From contig NKIK01000025.1 in the NCBI GenBank assembly GCA_002256115.1, forward strand, positions 1 to 64,000: a stretch of DNA of 64,000 nucleotides, in the 5' to 3' direction. Both the position numbers and the translations under genes were made by a program. A model generated the notes under the pieces. That model was not told the origin of the DNA and searched no databases. It saw only the letters and a program-made list of their open reading frames with translations. Within the stretch, counting starts at the first letter, position 1. Each line of letters opens with the position of its first letter. Shown here in pieces: positions 1-11,232 of this stretch. This stretch comes from Burkholderiales bacterium PBB3. Lineage in GTDB: Bacteria; Pseudomonadota; Gammaproteobacteria; Burkholderiales; Burkholderiaceae_C.

Positions 1-218
1 TCATAGCGATGGCGTTCTTGATTGCGGGCAAGCTTGCGCATTTGCCTACCAATCCGCTTCAAAAGGCAAGGGCAATACCCTGATGTGGGAGTGGGCAGTG
101 GTGTGCCACCCGAAACGGAAGAGAGCCGATTTGGCTCTCAGAACTCGGTCGTAACAGCTTTACAGGCGCTTCACACCCAGTTCACCGGCCATCCACCGCA
201 GGCCGCCATGATGCGGGC
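1..218. other. Unassigned left edge
   Basis: No gene is recognised here. Short open frames exist on both strands but none resembles a known protein, and the window edge may cut a gene. An inverted repeat GAGAGCC-GATTT-GGCTCTC lies near 120-140. It lacks a clear T tract, so it is only a weak terminator candidate. Confidence 0.4.
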
Positions 219-1733
219 ATGCAACACTACTTTTCTTCCCCCCGCCAGAATCGCTGGGTCACCACACTGCGCGCGCTGGCCATCGCCTGCGCTGTCACTG
301 GCGCTTGGGCGCAAGCCCTGGGTACACCCGCCGCAACGCCCGCTCCTAGTTCGGCCGCACTTCCCGCCAATGCCGCAGTGGCCACCACCAGCGGTTTGCC
401 CGACATGACCCGCATTGCGGCCCAACTCGCCCCCAGCGTGGTCAACATCAGCGTGCGCGGCGTGCGCAAAGTGTCTACGGCGGGTGACACCGCCGCAGCG
501 GCTGCCGATGCAGACACCGCAGACTCGGGTGATGACATCGTGATGCGTGAATTCTTGAAGCGCTTTCAACAGCGCTTTGGTGCCTTGCCCCCGCAGCTCA
601 GCATGCCGGTGCGGGGTGAGGGCTCGGGCTTTATCGTGCGCCCTGATGGCTTGATTTTGACCAATGCCCATGTGGTCAGTGATGCCGATGAGGTGGTCGT
701 CAAGTTGCCAGATCGGCGAGAGTTTTTGGCCAAAGTGCTGGGTACCGACAAGCTCACAGACATTGCGGTGTTAAAGATCGATGCCAAGGGCTTGCCCAGC
801 GTGTCGCTGGCACCCCCGCGCCCCTTGCAGGTCGGCGAATGGGTGCTGGCAATCGGCTCGCCGTTTGGGTTTGAGAGCACTGTCACCGCCGGTGTCATCA
901 GTGCCACGCGGCGCTCCTTGCCGGGCGATGGCTCGGTGCCGTTTATCCAGACCGATGCGGCCATCAACCCCGGCAACTCGGGTGGCCCGCTGATCAATAT
1001 GGCGGGCGAAGTCATTGGCATCAACGCACAAATTTTCACTTTGTCGGGCGGCTACCAGGGTGTGTCATTCGCCATCCCCATGGATGTAGCGAACCGCGTG
1101 GCGCAGCAAATTGTGGCCACCGGCAAAGTGCGCCACGCCAAGCTGGGTGTGGGCGTGCAAGAGGTGGATCAGCTGTTGGCCGAGTCCTTTCAGATGCCCC
1201 GGCCAACCGGGGCCTTGGTGTCCGACGTGAGCCCTGGCAGTGCGGCAGATCGGGCTGGTCTGAAGGTGGGTGACGTGGTGCTGACCGCCAACGGCCAGGA
1301 GATTGCCCGTGCGGGCGATTTGTCCGCCATCGTCAGCCTGGCGCTGCCGCGCGACAAGCTGGACCTGACCGTCTGGCGCAATGGCAAGGCCACGCTGCTA
1401 CATGCCGCGATGGACGACTCCAAAGCCGATGCGCCCAAGCCCGAACTGGCAGTGCCGCTGGCGTTTCTGGATCGCCTGGGCCTGGGCCTGCGTGCCCTGA
1501 AGCCTGACGAGCTGCGCGGGCCGGATGCCACCATGGGCCTGGTGATTGAGAAGGTCAGCGGTGCAGCCGAACGTGCGGGCGTGCAGCCGGGCGACTTGCT
1601 GTTGGCCATCAACACGCAAGCCGTGACCTCGATTGAGCAGGTACGCGCATTAGCGGCCCACCCCGGCAAGTCCATGGCCCTGCTGGTCTTACGCGATGGT
1701 TCGCGGATTTTTGTGCCCTTGCGTTTAGGCTAG
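219..1733 (+). CDS. HtrA/Do-family periplasmic serine endoprotease
   Basis: A periplasmic protease of the DegP/DegQ/MucD family (S1C) that degrades or refolds damaged envelope proteins. The N-terminus has a basic stretch and a hydrophobic segment ending near AWA-Q, consistent with a signal peptide. The catalytic triad is visible as His151 (TNAHVV), Asp181 (TDIAVLKI) and Ser254 (GNSGGP). Two PDZ-like domains follow, roughly residues 300-390 and 410-500, with GVQPGDLLLAIN in the second. The length of 504 aa is normal for the family. The upstream neighbour is outside the window, so membership of an rseAB-mucD operon cannot be tested. The start is the first ATG of the frame; a slightly different start is possible. 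Confidence 0.93.
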   Translation: MQHYFSSPRQNRWVTTLRALAIACAVTGAWAQALGTPAATPAPSSAALPANAAVATTSGLPDMTRIAAQLAPSVVNISVRGVRKVSTAGDTAAAAADADTADSGDDIVMREFLKRFQQRFGALPPQLSMPVRGEGSGFIVRPDGLILTNAHVVSDADEVVVKLPDRREFLAKVLGTDKLTDIAVLKIDAKGLPSVSLAPPRPLQVGEWVLAIGSPFGFESTVTAGVISATRRSLPGDGSVPFIQTDAAINPGNSGGPLINMAGEVIGINAQIFTLSGGYQGVSFAIPMDVANRVAQQIVATGKVRHAKLGVGVQEVDQLLAESFQMPRPTGALVSDVSPGSAADRAGLKVGDVVLTANGQEIARAGDLSAIVSLALPRDKLDLTVWRNGKATLLHAAMDDSKADAPKPELAVPLAFLDRLGLGLRALKPDELRGPDATMGLVIEKVSGAAERAGVQPGDLLLAINTQAVTSIEQVRALAAHPGKSMALLVLRDGSRIFVPLRLG

Positions 1734-1823
1734 AGGAGCCTGTGCGGTGGAGCGTTCTGCGCTTGACACAATTCTTTACCCGTAGTTCATCGCCTTGAAA
1801 AAGCGCAACGCCACAGTGGGGGC

Positions 1824-2702
1824 ATGAACACCTTCTCATCCCCCTCCCTCAAAAACGACGCTGCCCACCACCATCAACATGGTCTAGCTGGCGACCTGCA
1901 AACGCTGATAAAAACCGCGCCAGACCGGCGCAGCGTCCTGCGCTGGTTGGCATTGGGCAGCGCGGCACCGCTGGGTTTAATGGCCTGCGGCGGTGGTGAC
2001 AGCGCGGGCTCTACCAGTACTGCAGGATCGACCACCAGCACGGCGACTGGCACCTGTGCCGTCATCCCCGCCGAGACCGGTGGCCCTTACCCTGGCGATG
2101 GCACCAATAGCAATGGCAGCGGTATTGCCAACGCGCTCACGCTGTCGGGCATCGTGCGCTCCGATATTCGCTCCAGCATCGTTGGCTCCAGCGCGGTAGC
2201 CGGTGGCGTGCCGCTCACGGTCACGCTCAAGCTGGTCAACGCCAGTGCCAGCTGTGCATCACTGGCGGGCTATGCGGTCTACCTGTGGCATTGCACCCGG
2301 GAGGGCGGCTACTCCATGTATTCCAGCGGCATCACCGCCGAGAACTACTTGCGCGGCGTGCAGGTGAGCAACGCCAATGGCGAAGTCACCTTCACCACCA
2401 TCGTGCCGGGCTGCTATTCGGGCCGCTGGCCGCATATTCACTTTGAGGTGTTCTCTAGCGTGGCCGCTGCCACCACCTTGCCTGCAGGCGATGCAGTGCG
2501 CACTTCGCAGCTGGCGCTACCCAAAGCCATGTGCGATACGGTCTATGCCACCAGCGGCTACTCGGCCAGCGTGTCTAACTTGGCCAATATCAGCCTGGCC
2601 AGTGACAACGTATTTGGCAACGACAGCGCCGCCCAGCAAATGGCCACGGTCTCCGGGTCAGTAGCAACGGGCTATGCGGCGTCGTTGACCGTGGGTGTTT
2701 AA
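1824..2702 (+). CDS. Intradiol ring-cleavage dioxygenase-like Tat lipoprotein
   Basis: Resembles the protocatechuate/catechol intradiol dioxygenase fold, which uses Fe(III) to cleave the aromatic ring between two hydroxyls. The iron ligands are recognisable as Tyr163 (EGGYSMYS), Tyr198 (PGCYSGR) and His204/His206 (WPHIHF). The N-terminus has a twin-arginine pair (DRRSVLRW), a hydrophobic stretch and a lipobox-like LMAC near residue 56, followed by a Gly/Ser/Thr-rich linker. It is therefore probably exported folded and anchored as a lipoprotein, unlike classical cytoplasmic PcaGH or CatA. No other aromatic-degradation genes lie beside it. Substrate unknown. Confidence 0.82.
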   Translation: MNTFSSPSLKNDAAHHHQHGLAGDLQTLIKTAPDRRSVLRWLALGSAAPLGLMACGGGDSAGSTSTAGSTTSTATGTCAVIPAETGGPYPGDGTNSNGSGIANALTLSGIVRSDIRSSIVGSSAVAGGVPLTVTLKLVNASASCASLAGYAVYLWHCTREGGYSMYSSGITAENYLRGVQVSNANGEVTFTTIVPGCYSGRWPHIHFEVFSSVAAATTLPAGDAVRTSQLALPKAMCDTVYATSGYSASVSNLANISLASDNVFGNDSAAQQMATVSGSVATGYAASLTVGV

Positions 2703-2739
2703 CACTTTTTGTAGCGAGACCTGTTGACTGCGATTTGCT

Positions 2740-2800
2740 GAGTCTGCTACTAATTTAGGAGCTGCTCCCGCACTGTCCACGGCCTGAGAGGCCGATTGGG
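2740..2800 (-). repeat. Dispersed GATAGTGCGGGAGCAGCT repeat, copy 1
   Basis: Contains GCTGCTCCCGCACTGTCCACGG, the reverse complement of the repeat core also seen near 18415, 23770, 32270, 38085, 45255 and 58580. It lies between the dioxygenase and the DUF1653 gene. Confidence 0.75.
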
Positions 2801-2845
2801 CATGCAAACCCAAAGGGCAGTGTCTAAGTCCCATGACCAAGTGCG

Positions 2846-3094
2846 TCAGTTGTTCGCCTCAATCCGGGCAAAGCGCGGCTGGCGCACGCCGTCAATCACC
2901 ACTTCTTCCAGAAACATGGCCGCGGGGCGCACCCACAGGCCGTGTTCGCCATACAGCGCGCGGTACAGCGTCATCGGTTCCAGGCTCTCGCTGTGGCGCA
3001 CGGTGTCCACCACCTCGTACAAACCGCCTTTGTAATGGCGGTAGCGGCCGGGTGGCGTGGTGATCAGGGAGGGGAGTTTTTCGTCGTTCATCAA
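2846..3094 (-). CDS. DUF1653 family protein
   Basis: An 82-residue protein matching the small DUF1653 family: GRYRHYKGGLYEVVDTVRHS near the N-terminus and LYGEHGLWVRPAAMF in the middle. This family is a compact beta-rich domain of unknown biochemical role. The start could be Met1 or Met2. It is transcribed away from the downstream RNA methyltransferase gene, and the two share a short divergent promoter region. Confidence 0.8.
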   Translation of the reverse strand: MMNDEKLPSLITTPPGRYRHYKGGLYEVVDTVRHSESLEPMTLYRALYGEHGLWVRPAAMFLEEVVIDGVRQPRFARIEANN

Positions 3095-3165
3095 GAAACC
3101 TTCGCGCGGCGCGCTGCGGTACTCGCCTTGGGGCGGCCCTACAGCTCGTGGGACAATCCTACCCT

Positions 3166-4437
3166 ATGCATCCAAAAGCCCTGTTAGAAGCCTGTTCCGA
3201 GTTGGTCCGGCTCACCCTCAAATTTGACCACCCCGCCGACGCCATCGTGTCGCGCTTTTTCCGCGAACACCGCGGCCTGGGGCCGCGCGAGCGGGCCACC
3301 ATGGCCGAAACGGTTTACACCGTATTGCGCAAAAAACTGTTGTTCGACCACTTGGCTCCGTCGGGCAGCGGCCCCAAAGAGCGCCGCTTGGCAATTTTGG
3401 GCTTCTACGGCCCCGGCGATTTCTTGCGCAGCGCGCTGACCGACCAGGAAATTCGCTGGCTGGACCAGTGCGAAGCCGTCAAACCCACCGACTTGATGGA
3501 CCGCCACCGCCACAACCTGCCCGAGTGGCTGGTGCAACCCCTGAAAGACCAGGTTGGCAATGACTTTTGGCCCCTGGTGGAGAGCTTCAACCTGGGCGCT
3601 GGCCTGGATTTGCGCGTCAACGACTTCAAAGCCAAACGCGCCGATGTACAAAAAGAGTTGGCCAAAGCCGGTATCAAGGCCGTACCGACGCCGTATTCCC
3701 CTTGGGGCCTGCGCATTGCCGGTAAGCCTGCACTGAACAAGATGGAAGCCTTCACCCGTGGCGACTTTGAAGTGCAGGACGAAGGTTCGCAGCTGCTCGC
3801 CATGCTGGTGGACGCCAAGCGCGGTGAGATGGTGGTGGACTTTTGCGCTGGTGCCGGGGGTAAAACCCTGGCGATTGGCGCGGCTATGCGCAGCACGGGG
3901 CGTTTGTATGCCTTCGACACATCGGCAGGGCGGCTGGATTCGTTCAAGCCCCGCATGGCGCGCAGCGGCCTGTCCAATGTGCACCCCGCAGCGATTGCCC
4001 ACGAGCGCGATGACCGCGTCAAGCGCTTGAGCGGCAAGATCGACCGTGTGCTGGTCGACGCACCGTGTACCGGCATGGGTACCTTGCGCCGCAATCCTGA
4101 TCTGAAATGGCGCCAAAACGAGAAAGCAGTTGAGGAAATGGCGGTCAAACAAACCGCGATCCTGCAAAGCGCGGCCCGTTTGGTGAAGCCGGGCGGGCGT
4201 TTGGTCTATGCCACCTGCAGCGTGTTGCCCCAAGAAAACGAAGCCATCGCTGAAGCGTTTTCGATTGCCAACCCAGATTTCATCCCCATGCAGTGTGGGG
4301 ATATCCTGGACGGACTGAAGGTTGCCGAAGCCCAAAAACTGTGCGCTGGCGGTGAAAATGGGGCGCTTTACCTGCGTTTATGGCCCCACAGGCACTCTAC
4401 TGATGGTTTTTTTGCTGCAGTTTGGCAAAAGAAGTGA
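3166..4437 (+). CDS. RsmB/NOP-family RNA (cytosine-5) methyltransferase
   Basis: A SAM-dependent methyltransferase of the NOL1/NOP2/Sun family that makes 5-methylcytosine in rRNA or tRNA. The SAM-binding motif DFCAGAGGKT is about two thirds of the way in. Both family cysteines are present: DAPCTGMG (motif IV) and YATCSV (motif VI, the nucleophile). The N-terminal third resembles the NusB-like or RsmB-type RNA-binding region. ATG 3166 (MHPKAL) is preferred over an in-frame GTG at 3148. The exact RNA target cannot be read from the sequence. Confidence 0.9.
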   Translation: MHPKALLEACSELVRLTLKFDHPADAIVSRFFREHRGLGPRERATMAETVYTVLRKKLLFDHLAPSGSGPKERRLAILGFYGPGDFLRSALTDQEIRWLDQCEAVKPTDLMDRHRHNLPEWLVQPLKDQVGNDFWPLVESFNLGAGLDLRVNDFKAKRADVQKELAKAGIKAVPTPYSPWGLRIAGKPALNKMEAFTRGDFEVQDEGSQLLAMLVDAKRGEMVVDFCAGAGGKTLAIGAAMRSTGRLYAFDTSAGRLDSFKPRMARSGLSNVHPAAIAHERDDRVKRLSGKIDRVLVDAPCTGMGTLRRNPDLKWRQNEKAVEEMAVKQTAILQSAARLVKPGGRLVYATCSVLPQENEAIAEAFSIANPDFIPMQCGDILDGLKVAEAQKLCAGGENGALYLRLWPHRHSTDGFFAAVWQKK

Positions 4438-4449
4438 ATATTTTGATGC

Positions 4450-4469
4450 AAGTTAAATACTTTTAACTT
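4450..4469. promoter_or_regulatory. AT-rich perfect inverted repeat upstream of desaturase
   Basis: AAGTTAAA-TACT-TTTAACTT is a perfect 8+8 bp palindrome in an AT-rich stretch between the methyltransferase stop and the desaturase start. It looks more like an operator for a dimeric regulator than a terminator, because it has no GC stem. No cognate regulator gene is adjacent. Confidence 0.45.
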
Positions 4470-4581
4470 AAATGGAATATTTGTAGCCAAACGCGGACCT
4501 AAACACTAAAATTGACGCTTTACGGCCGGTCCATCGTTGGCGGCTCTTGCAGTAACTCCTCCTTTAGAGAGCGATTTCACT

Positions 4582-5796
4582 ATGTTGTTACCTGACTGGG
4601 CTGTTCTGAATGCGGCCATTGAATGGCTGGCTCACGGAACTTGGGATTTGACTTGGTGGCAGATTGTTCTGTTCTCCTTGGCCATGACTCACGTCACCAT
4701 GATCAGTGTGACCGTTTTTTTGCACCGTCACCAGGCGCACCGCGCGCTGGATCTGCACCCGATCGCATCGCATTTTTTCCGTTTCTGGCTGTGGCTGACC
4801 ACCGGACAGGTGACTAAAGAGTGGGCTGCTATCCACCGCAAACATCACGCCAAGTGTGAACAAGCCGAAGACCCGCACAGCCCCCACGTTTATGGCATCA
4901 AGAAAGTGCTGTTTGAGGGTGCTGAGCTGTACCGCACCGAGTCCAAAAACAAGGAAACCATGGCCCGTTTTGGCCACGGCACACCCGATGACTGGCTTGA
5001 GCGCAATCTGTACGCCCGTTACTCTTGGCAAGGCGTTGGCCTCATGATGGTCTTGGACCTGTTCCTGTTTGGCGCCGCCGGTTTGGCCGTGTGGGCCTTG
5101 CAAATGGCGTGGACGCCCATTACGGCTGCCGGCATCATCAATGGCGCGGCCCACTACTGGGGCTACCGCAACTTTGAAGCTGCCGACCACAGCCGCAACA
5201 TCTCCCCGTGGGGCATCATCATTGCCGGTGAAGAGCTACACAACAACCACCACACTTACCCCACTTCGGCCAAGTTGTCGGTCAAGCCTTACGAGTTTGA
5301 TATTGGCTGGATGTATATCTCCATCATGCAGGCCCTTGGCTTAGCCAAGGTCAAGAAGACGCCACCCAAAGCCGCCTATGGCGACATCCGCCCTGTGGCC
5401 GATGAGAAGACTTTGGAGGCCCTGATCGCTAACCGCTATGAAATCATGGCGGCCTATGCCAAGGGTGTGCGTCAAGCCGCCCGTGACGAGTTTGAGTCCA
5501 TGAAAGCCCGCAGCGCCGACGCCGCCATGATCAAGGCCGCCAAGCGCTGGATGCACCGTGACGAAGAGAAAGTGCCCGCCGCCGCCGCCCCTCAGTTGGC
5601 TCAGGCCCGTGCTGCTTCCCCCGTGCTGGACAAGATGGTCACCATGCGCGAAGAATTGCGTCAGATGTGGCTCAACACGACTGTGTCGCGCGACCAGTTG
5701 GCCAAAGACCTGCAGGGCTGGTGTCAGCGTGCCGAAGAGAGCGGTATCACCGCACTGCGTGAGTTTTCGATGCAATTGCGTGCGGCGCGTGTGTAA
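4582..5796 (+). CDS. Fatty acid (acyl-CoA/acyl-lipid) desaturase
   Basis: A membrane di-iron desaturase that introduces a double bond into saturated acyl chains. The three histidine boxes are present: HRHQAHR, HRKHH and HNNHH, with hydrophobic segments around and between the first two and the third. The final ~130 residues extend past the usual stearoyl-CoA desaturase core. They are charged and helical, with possible coiled coil, and their role is unclear. ATG 4582 (MLLPDW) is chosen over a TTG at 4537. An AT-rich palindrome lies upstream and a strong terminator follows directly, so the gene is probably monocistronic. Confidence 0.9.
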   Translation: MLLPDWAVLNAAIEWLAHGTWDLTWWQIVLFSLAMTHVTMISVTVFLHRHQAHRALDLHPIASHFFRFWLWLTTGQVTKEWAAIHRKHHAKCEQAEDPHSPHVYGIKKVLFEGAELYRTESKNKETMARFGHGTPDDWLERNLYARYSWQGVGLMMVLDLFLFGAAGLAVWALQMAWTPITAAGIINGAAHYWGYRNFEAADHSRNISPWGIIIAGEELHNNHHTYPTSAKLSVKPYEFDIGWMYISIMQALGLAKVKKTPPKAAYGDIRPVADEKTLEALIANRYEIMAAYAKGVRQAARDEFESMKARSADAAMIKAAKRWMHRDEEKVPAAAAPQLAQARAASPVLDKMVTMREELRQMWLNTTVSRDQLAKDLQGWCQRAEESGITALREFSMQLRAARV

Positions 5797-5818
5797 CGGT
5801 TAGCCTCAAGGTATTCAA

Positions 5819-5848
5819 GAAAGCCCGTTTTTGAGCGGGCTTTTTTAC
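5819..5848 (+). terminator. Rho-independent terminator after desaturase
   Basis: Stem AAGCCCG / CGGGCTT with loop TTTTTGAG followed by six T residues, starting 23 bases after the desaturase stop codon. Confidence 0.88.
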
Positions 5849-5895
5849 GTCTGCTTGGTTTGTGTGGCCGAAGTTAATGCACTCCCGTTCATGCG

Positions 5896-5998
5896 CTCCG
5901 GATCAGACGGGCTGCACGTTCTGCTTCGTGTCCCCCGCCCGCTTTGCGGGCTCCTCCTTTTACCTACGCATAACGCACAGCCCGTCTGATCCTCCGAG
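5896..5998 (+). repeat. Foldback element copy A
   Basis: Outer arms GGATCAGACGGGCTG and CAGCCCGTCTGATCC are perfect complements. Inside is the conserved core TTCGTGTCCCCCGCCC, a small hairpin, then GGGCTCCTCCTTTTACC. It forms a facing pair with copy B about 50 bp away. Together they occupy most of the gap between the desaturase and rpmG. Confidence 0.85.
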
Positions 5999-6050
5999 GT
6001 GTGGCGTGCGAAGGGATCTGAATTGAAATCTGTATGAGCGCCGACCACTC

Positions 6051-6146
6051 TAGCGGTGGGCAAGGCTTAGGTCTTTTGCGTAGGTAAAGGAGGAGCCCGA
6101 AGGGCGGGGGACACGAAGCAAAAGGCCTAAGCCTTGCCCGCCACGG
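6051..6146 (-). repeat. Foldback element copy B (inverted relative to A)
   Basis: Arms GGGCAAGGCTTAGG and CCTAAGCCTTGCCC are perfectly complementary and unrelated in sequence to those of copy A. The core is the same, read on the minus strand: GGTAAAGGAGGAGCCC, hairpin, GGGCGGGGGACACGAAGC. Confidence 0.85.
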
Positions 6147-6196
6147 GCGAATGAAATGTAGTTGCCTGGCATTTCGGTGGCGGAGTGAGAAGGACA

Positions 6197-6233
6197 ACAA
6201 AAAACCCGCCGACTCAATGAGAGGGCGGGTTCT
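6197..6233 (-). terminator. Rho-independent terminator of rpmB-rpmG
   Basis: Read on the minus strand: AACCCGCC, loop, GGCGGGTT followed by a run of T residues (the plus strand shows AACAAAAAACCCGCC). It lies downstream of rpmG in the direction of transcription. Confidence 0.8.
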
Positions 6234-6285
6234 TCTGGAAGAACTTAAAGCGAAGGGACAGAGCTAAAGATCTGTCCCCAAGATA

Positions 6286-6456
6286 TTACTTAAGCTTCAT
6301 TTCCTTGTAGTCCACGTGCTTGCGAGCTTTAGGATCAAATTTCTTGATCAACATCTTCTCGGGCATGGTCTTCTTGTTCTTGCTGGTCGTGTAGAAATGA
6401 CCAGTACCTGCTGTGGATTCCAGCTTGATTTTTTCGCGTCCGCCTTTGGTTGCCAT
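6286..6456 (-). CDS. rpmG: 50S ribosomal protein L33
   Basis: A 56-residue basic protein, read from the sequence because it is too short for many gene callers. It starts [20 protein letters not shown] and ends [14 protein letters not shown], the typical zinc-independent (cysteine-less) L33 of betaproteobacteria. It binds 23S rRNA near the E site of the large subunit. It lies directly downstream of rpmB on the same strand with an 11-bp gap, the conserved rpmB-rpmG operon. A terminator follows. Confidence 0.95.
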   Translation of the reverse strand: MATKGGREKIKLESTAGTGHFYTTSKNKKTMPEKMLIKKFDPKARKHVDYKEMKLK

Positions 6457-6467
6457 GGTTTTGCTCC

Positions 6468-6701
6468 TTATGCCTGGCCACGTGCGCGCAAATCTGCGAG
6501 CACAACATCAATACCCTTTTTGTCGATCAAACGCAGACCTGCGTTCGAAATCCGCAGGCGAACCCAACGGTTTTCTGTCTCGACCCAGAAACGGCGGTAT
6601 TGCAGGTTCGGCAGGAACCGGCGCTTGGTTTTGTTGTTGGCGTGGGAAACATTGTTCCCGACCATTGGGCCTTTGCCCGTTACTTCACATACGCGTGCCA
6701 T
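6468..6701 (-). CDS. rpmB: 50S ribosomal protein L28
   Basis: A 77-residue protein starting [20 protein letters not shown], the canonical L28 N-terminus, with [11 protein letters not shown] and [20 protein letters not shown] further on. It is a structural protein of the 50S subunit. ATG 6701 gives the normal family length; longer upstream reading is not needed. It is the first gene of the rpmB-rpmG operon. Confidence 0.97.
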   Translation of the reverse strand: MARVCEVTGKGPMVGNNVSHANNKTKRRFLPNLQYRRFWVETENRWVRLRISNAGLRLIDKKGIDVVLADLRARGQA

Positions 6702-6942
6702 ATGGACACTCCGATACATTGAACGGCTATCACTGTCGACTGAGGTGGTTTGAAACAAACCAGCCCTATCTCGCTCTAGCCTAACCTCGCCAAGAAAAAA
6801 GGTGGCGGTAACCCCCCGCCAATCACTTGGCGGACTTGAATGCTGTGAACGTGCCCTCACGGGCTGTTTTCAGCAAAGCCTTGGATTATAGCGCAAACGG
6901 GCAGAGACCCACACGCAGTGGGGGAACATGGGGGCCAAATGC

Positions 6943-8675
<1,733 letters not shown>

Positions 8676-8764
8676 GCGACTCTGCGCGGGTTTTCTTGTT
8701 ACGTGTAGGTCGTCGTGCGCCTGTGGGCTTGCGTTAAGCTAAGTGGCCCACCGCGTTCATTCTC

Positions 8765-11188
8765 ATGACTTATTCCCTCAATACCCTGCAAAACACCGCA
8801 CGAAATCGGGAAACAGCGCCGACCCCGACCGGGCTCGGCCGGTTTGGCAACGAAATTCTGCTGATCCTCGGCTTTGTGGCTTTAACCCTCTGGCTCATTG
8901 CACTTTTGAGTTATTCCGCAGCCGATGCAGCCTGGTCCACATCGGGCAACGGCTTGGCCGTTAGCAACCGCGCGGGGCGCTTAGGTGCCTGGCTGGCCGA
9001 CATGAGTTATTTTCTGCTGGGTTTTTCGGCATGGTGGTGCGTGGCGGCTGCGGTTCGGGCTTGGTTATCACTGCTGGCGCATCGCTTACGCGGTGAGGGC
9101 CAGGCCGTCTCGCGGCGGCAGCGCTGGGCCTTTTGGGGCGGCCTCGCCATGCTGCTTCTGGCCAGCACCGCCTTGGAGTGGACGCGCATGTATTCATTGG
9201 AGCTTCGCTTACCGGGGCACAGTGGCGGTGCACTGGGCTATTGGGTTGGCCCGCTGGGCATGAAGTGGCTGGGCTTTGCAGGATCGGGGCTCGCAGCTAT
9301 TGCGTTGGGGGTCATCGGTTCCGCGCTGGTTTTTAATTTTTCCTGGATGCAGGTGGCTGAGCGTCTGGGGGCCTGGTTTTCTGGCGCGCTAGAGTCCTTG
9401 CGCGAGCGGCGTGAGATTGCGCAAGACATGCAATTGGGCCAGCAAGCGATGCGCGAAAGGGCGCGTGATGATGACGTCTTCGATGACGTTGCCGAGCCTG
9501 CATTTGCGCCGCAAGCGCCGATGTCGGAGTGGTCCGCTTTGGAAGACGCTGTCGATCCTGTTTCGCCGCCCGCTCCCGCGCCAGTTGCGCCCCGCGCCCC
9601 ACGCAGCAAACCACCAATCCCCGTGGTGATCGAACCTGTGCTGGTGGATTTGCCGCCCAGCGAGCGTGTCGCCAAAGAACGCCAAAAGCCCCTGTTCACT
9701 GAAATGCCTGACAGCAAACTGCCCCAGGTGGCCCTGCTGGACGTGGCCCAACTGCGCCAGGAAACCGTGGCCCCCGAGACGCTGGAAATGACCAGCCGCA
9801 TGATCGAGAAGAAGTTGAAAGACTTTGGCGTAGAGGTGCGCGTGGTGCTGGCTCAACCCGGCCCGGTGATCACACGCTACGAGATCGAGCCCGCCACCGG
9901 CGTCAAGGGCTCGCAGATCGTCGGCTTGGCAAAAGATTTGGCGCGTTCGTTAAGCCTGGTGTCCATCCGCGTGGTGGAGACGATTCCTGGCAAAAACTAC
10001 ATGGCCTTGGAGCTGCCCAATGCCAAGCGCCAGAGCATCAAGCTCTCCGAGATTTTGGGTTCGCAGGTCTATAACGACAGCAAGTCCATGCTGACCATGG
10101 GCCTGGGCAAAGACATCATTGGCAACCCCATCGTGGCCGACCTGGCCAAGATGCCGCACGTGCTGGTGGCTGGTACCACCGGCTCGGGTAAATCGGTGGG
10201 TATCAACGCGATGATCTTGAGCCTGCTGTACAAGGCTGAGGCGCGCGATGTACGCATCCTGATGATCGACCCCAAGATGCTGGAAATGTCGGTCTACGAA
10301 GGCATTCCGCATTTGCTGGCACCGGTGGTCACCGACATGCGCCAGGCCGCACATGGCCTGAACTGGTGCGTGGCCGAGATGGAGAAGCGCTACAAGCTGA
10401 TGAGCAAGATGGGCGTGCGCAACCTGGCTGGCTACAACGTGAAGATTGACGATGCCAAAGCCCGTGGCGAGTTCATCTACAACCCCTTCAGCCTGACGCC
10501 CGATAGCCCCGAGCCGCTGCAGCGTCTGCCCCATATCGTGGTGGTGATTGACGAGCTGGCCGACCTGATGATGGTGGTGGGAAAGAAGATTGAAGAGCTG
10601 ATTGCGCGCCTGGCGCAAAAGGCGCGGGCCGCCGGTATCCATTTGATTTTGGCGACGCAACGTCCCAGCGTGGATGTGATCACGGGCCTGATCAAAGCGA
10701 ATATTCCCACGCGGATTGCCTTCTCGGTGGGTTCCAAGATCGACAGCCGCACCATCCTCGACCAGATGGGCGCTGAAGCCCTGCTGGGCATGGGTGACAT
10801 GCTTTACATGGCCAGCGGCACGGGCTTCCCGGTGCGGGTGCATGGTGCTTTTGTGAGCGACGAAGAAGTGCACCGCGTGGTGAGCTACCTGAAGAGCCAG
10901 GGCGAGCCCGACTACATCGAGGGCGTGCTGGAAGGCGGCACCGTGGACGGTGAAGACGGCGACGGCGTAAGCGGCGATGCCGGTGGCGAAAAAGACCCCA
11001 TGTACGACCAGGCCGTAGAAGTGGTGCTGAAGAACCGCAAGGCCAGCATCTCGCTGGTGCAGCGCCATTTGAAGATTGGCTATAACCGCGCGGCGCGCCT
11101 GGTGGAAGACATGGAAAAAGCCGGATTGGTCAGCGCCATGAGCGGCAGCGGCCAGCGCGATATTTTGGTACCCGCGCGTTCCGAGTAA
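8765..11188 (+). CDS. ftsK: DNA translocase FtsK
   Basis: A septum-anchored motor that pumps chromosome dimers toward dif for XerCD resolution. The N-terminal ~200 residues contain several membrane segments. They are followed by a short Pro/Ala-rich linker (residues 250-290), then the RecA-like motor with Walker A GTTGSGKS at residues 470-477 and [13 protein letters not shown] as Walker B. The C-terminal gamma winged-helix domain starts with [20 protein letters not shown]. The length of 807 aa is typical of short-linker betaproteobacterial FtsK. The gene order ftsK-lolA is conserved. Confidence 0.97.
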   Translation: MTYSLNTLQNTARNRETAPTPTGLGRFGNEILLILGFVALTLWLIALLSYSAADAAWSTSGNGLAVSNRAGRLGAWLADMSYFLLGFSAWWCVAAAVRAWLSLLAHRLRGEGQAVSRRQRWAFWGGLAMLLLASTALEWTRMYSLELRLPGHSGGALGYWVGPLGMKWLGFAGSGLAAIALGVIGSALVFNFSWMQVAERLGAWFSGALESLRERREIAQDMQLGQQAMRERARDDDVFDDVAEPAFAPQAPMSEWSALEDAVDPVSPPAPAPVAPRAPRSKPPIPVVIEPVLVDLPPSERVAKERQKPLFTEMPDSKLPQVALLDVAQLRQETVAPETLEMTSRMIEKKLKDFGVEVRVVLAQPGPVITRYEIEPATGVKGSQIVGLAKDLARSLSLVSIRVVETIPGKNYMALELPNAKRQSIKLSEILGSQVYNDSKSMLTMGLGKDIIGNPIVADLAKMPHVLVAGTTGSGKSVGINAMILSLLYKAEARDVRILMIDPKMLEMSVYEGIPHLLAPVVTDMRQAAHGLNWCVAEMEKRYKLMSKMGVRNLAGYNVKIDDAKARGEFIYNPFSLTPDSPEPLQRLPHIVVVIDELADLMMVVGKKIEELIARLAQKARAAGIHLILATQRPSVDVITGLIKANIPTRIAFSVGSKIDSRTILDQMGAEALLGMGDMLYMASGTGFPVRVHGAFVSDEEVHRVVSYLKSQGEPDYIEGVLEGGTVDGEDGDGVSGDAGGEKDPMYDQAVEVVLKNRKASISLVQRHLKIGYNRAARLVEDMEKAGLVSAMSGSGQRDILVPARSE

Positions 11189-11232
11189 TTTGCGGGATGG
11201 ACCTTTAACCCTGTCCCCAACTGATTAACGCA

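Noticed and set aside
22..408. Open frame on the plus strand at the left edge
   Set aside because: It overlaps the start of the HtrA gene in another frame, has no recognisable domain and has low-complexity Pro-rich composition typical of a shadow frame.
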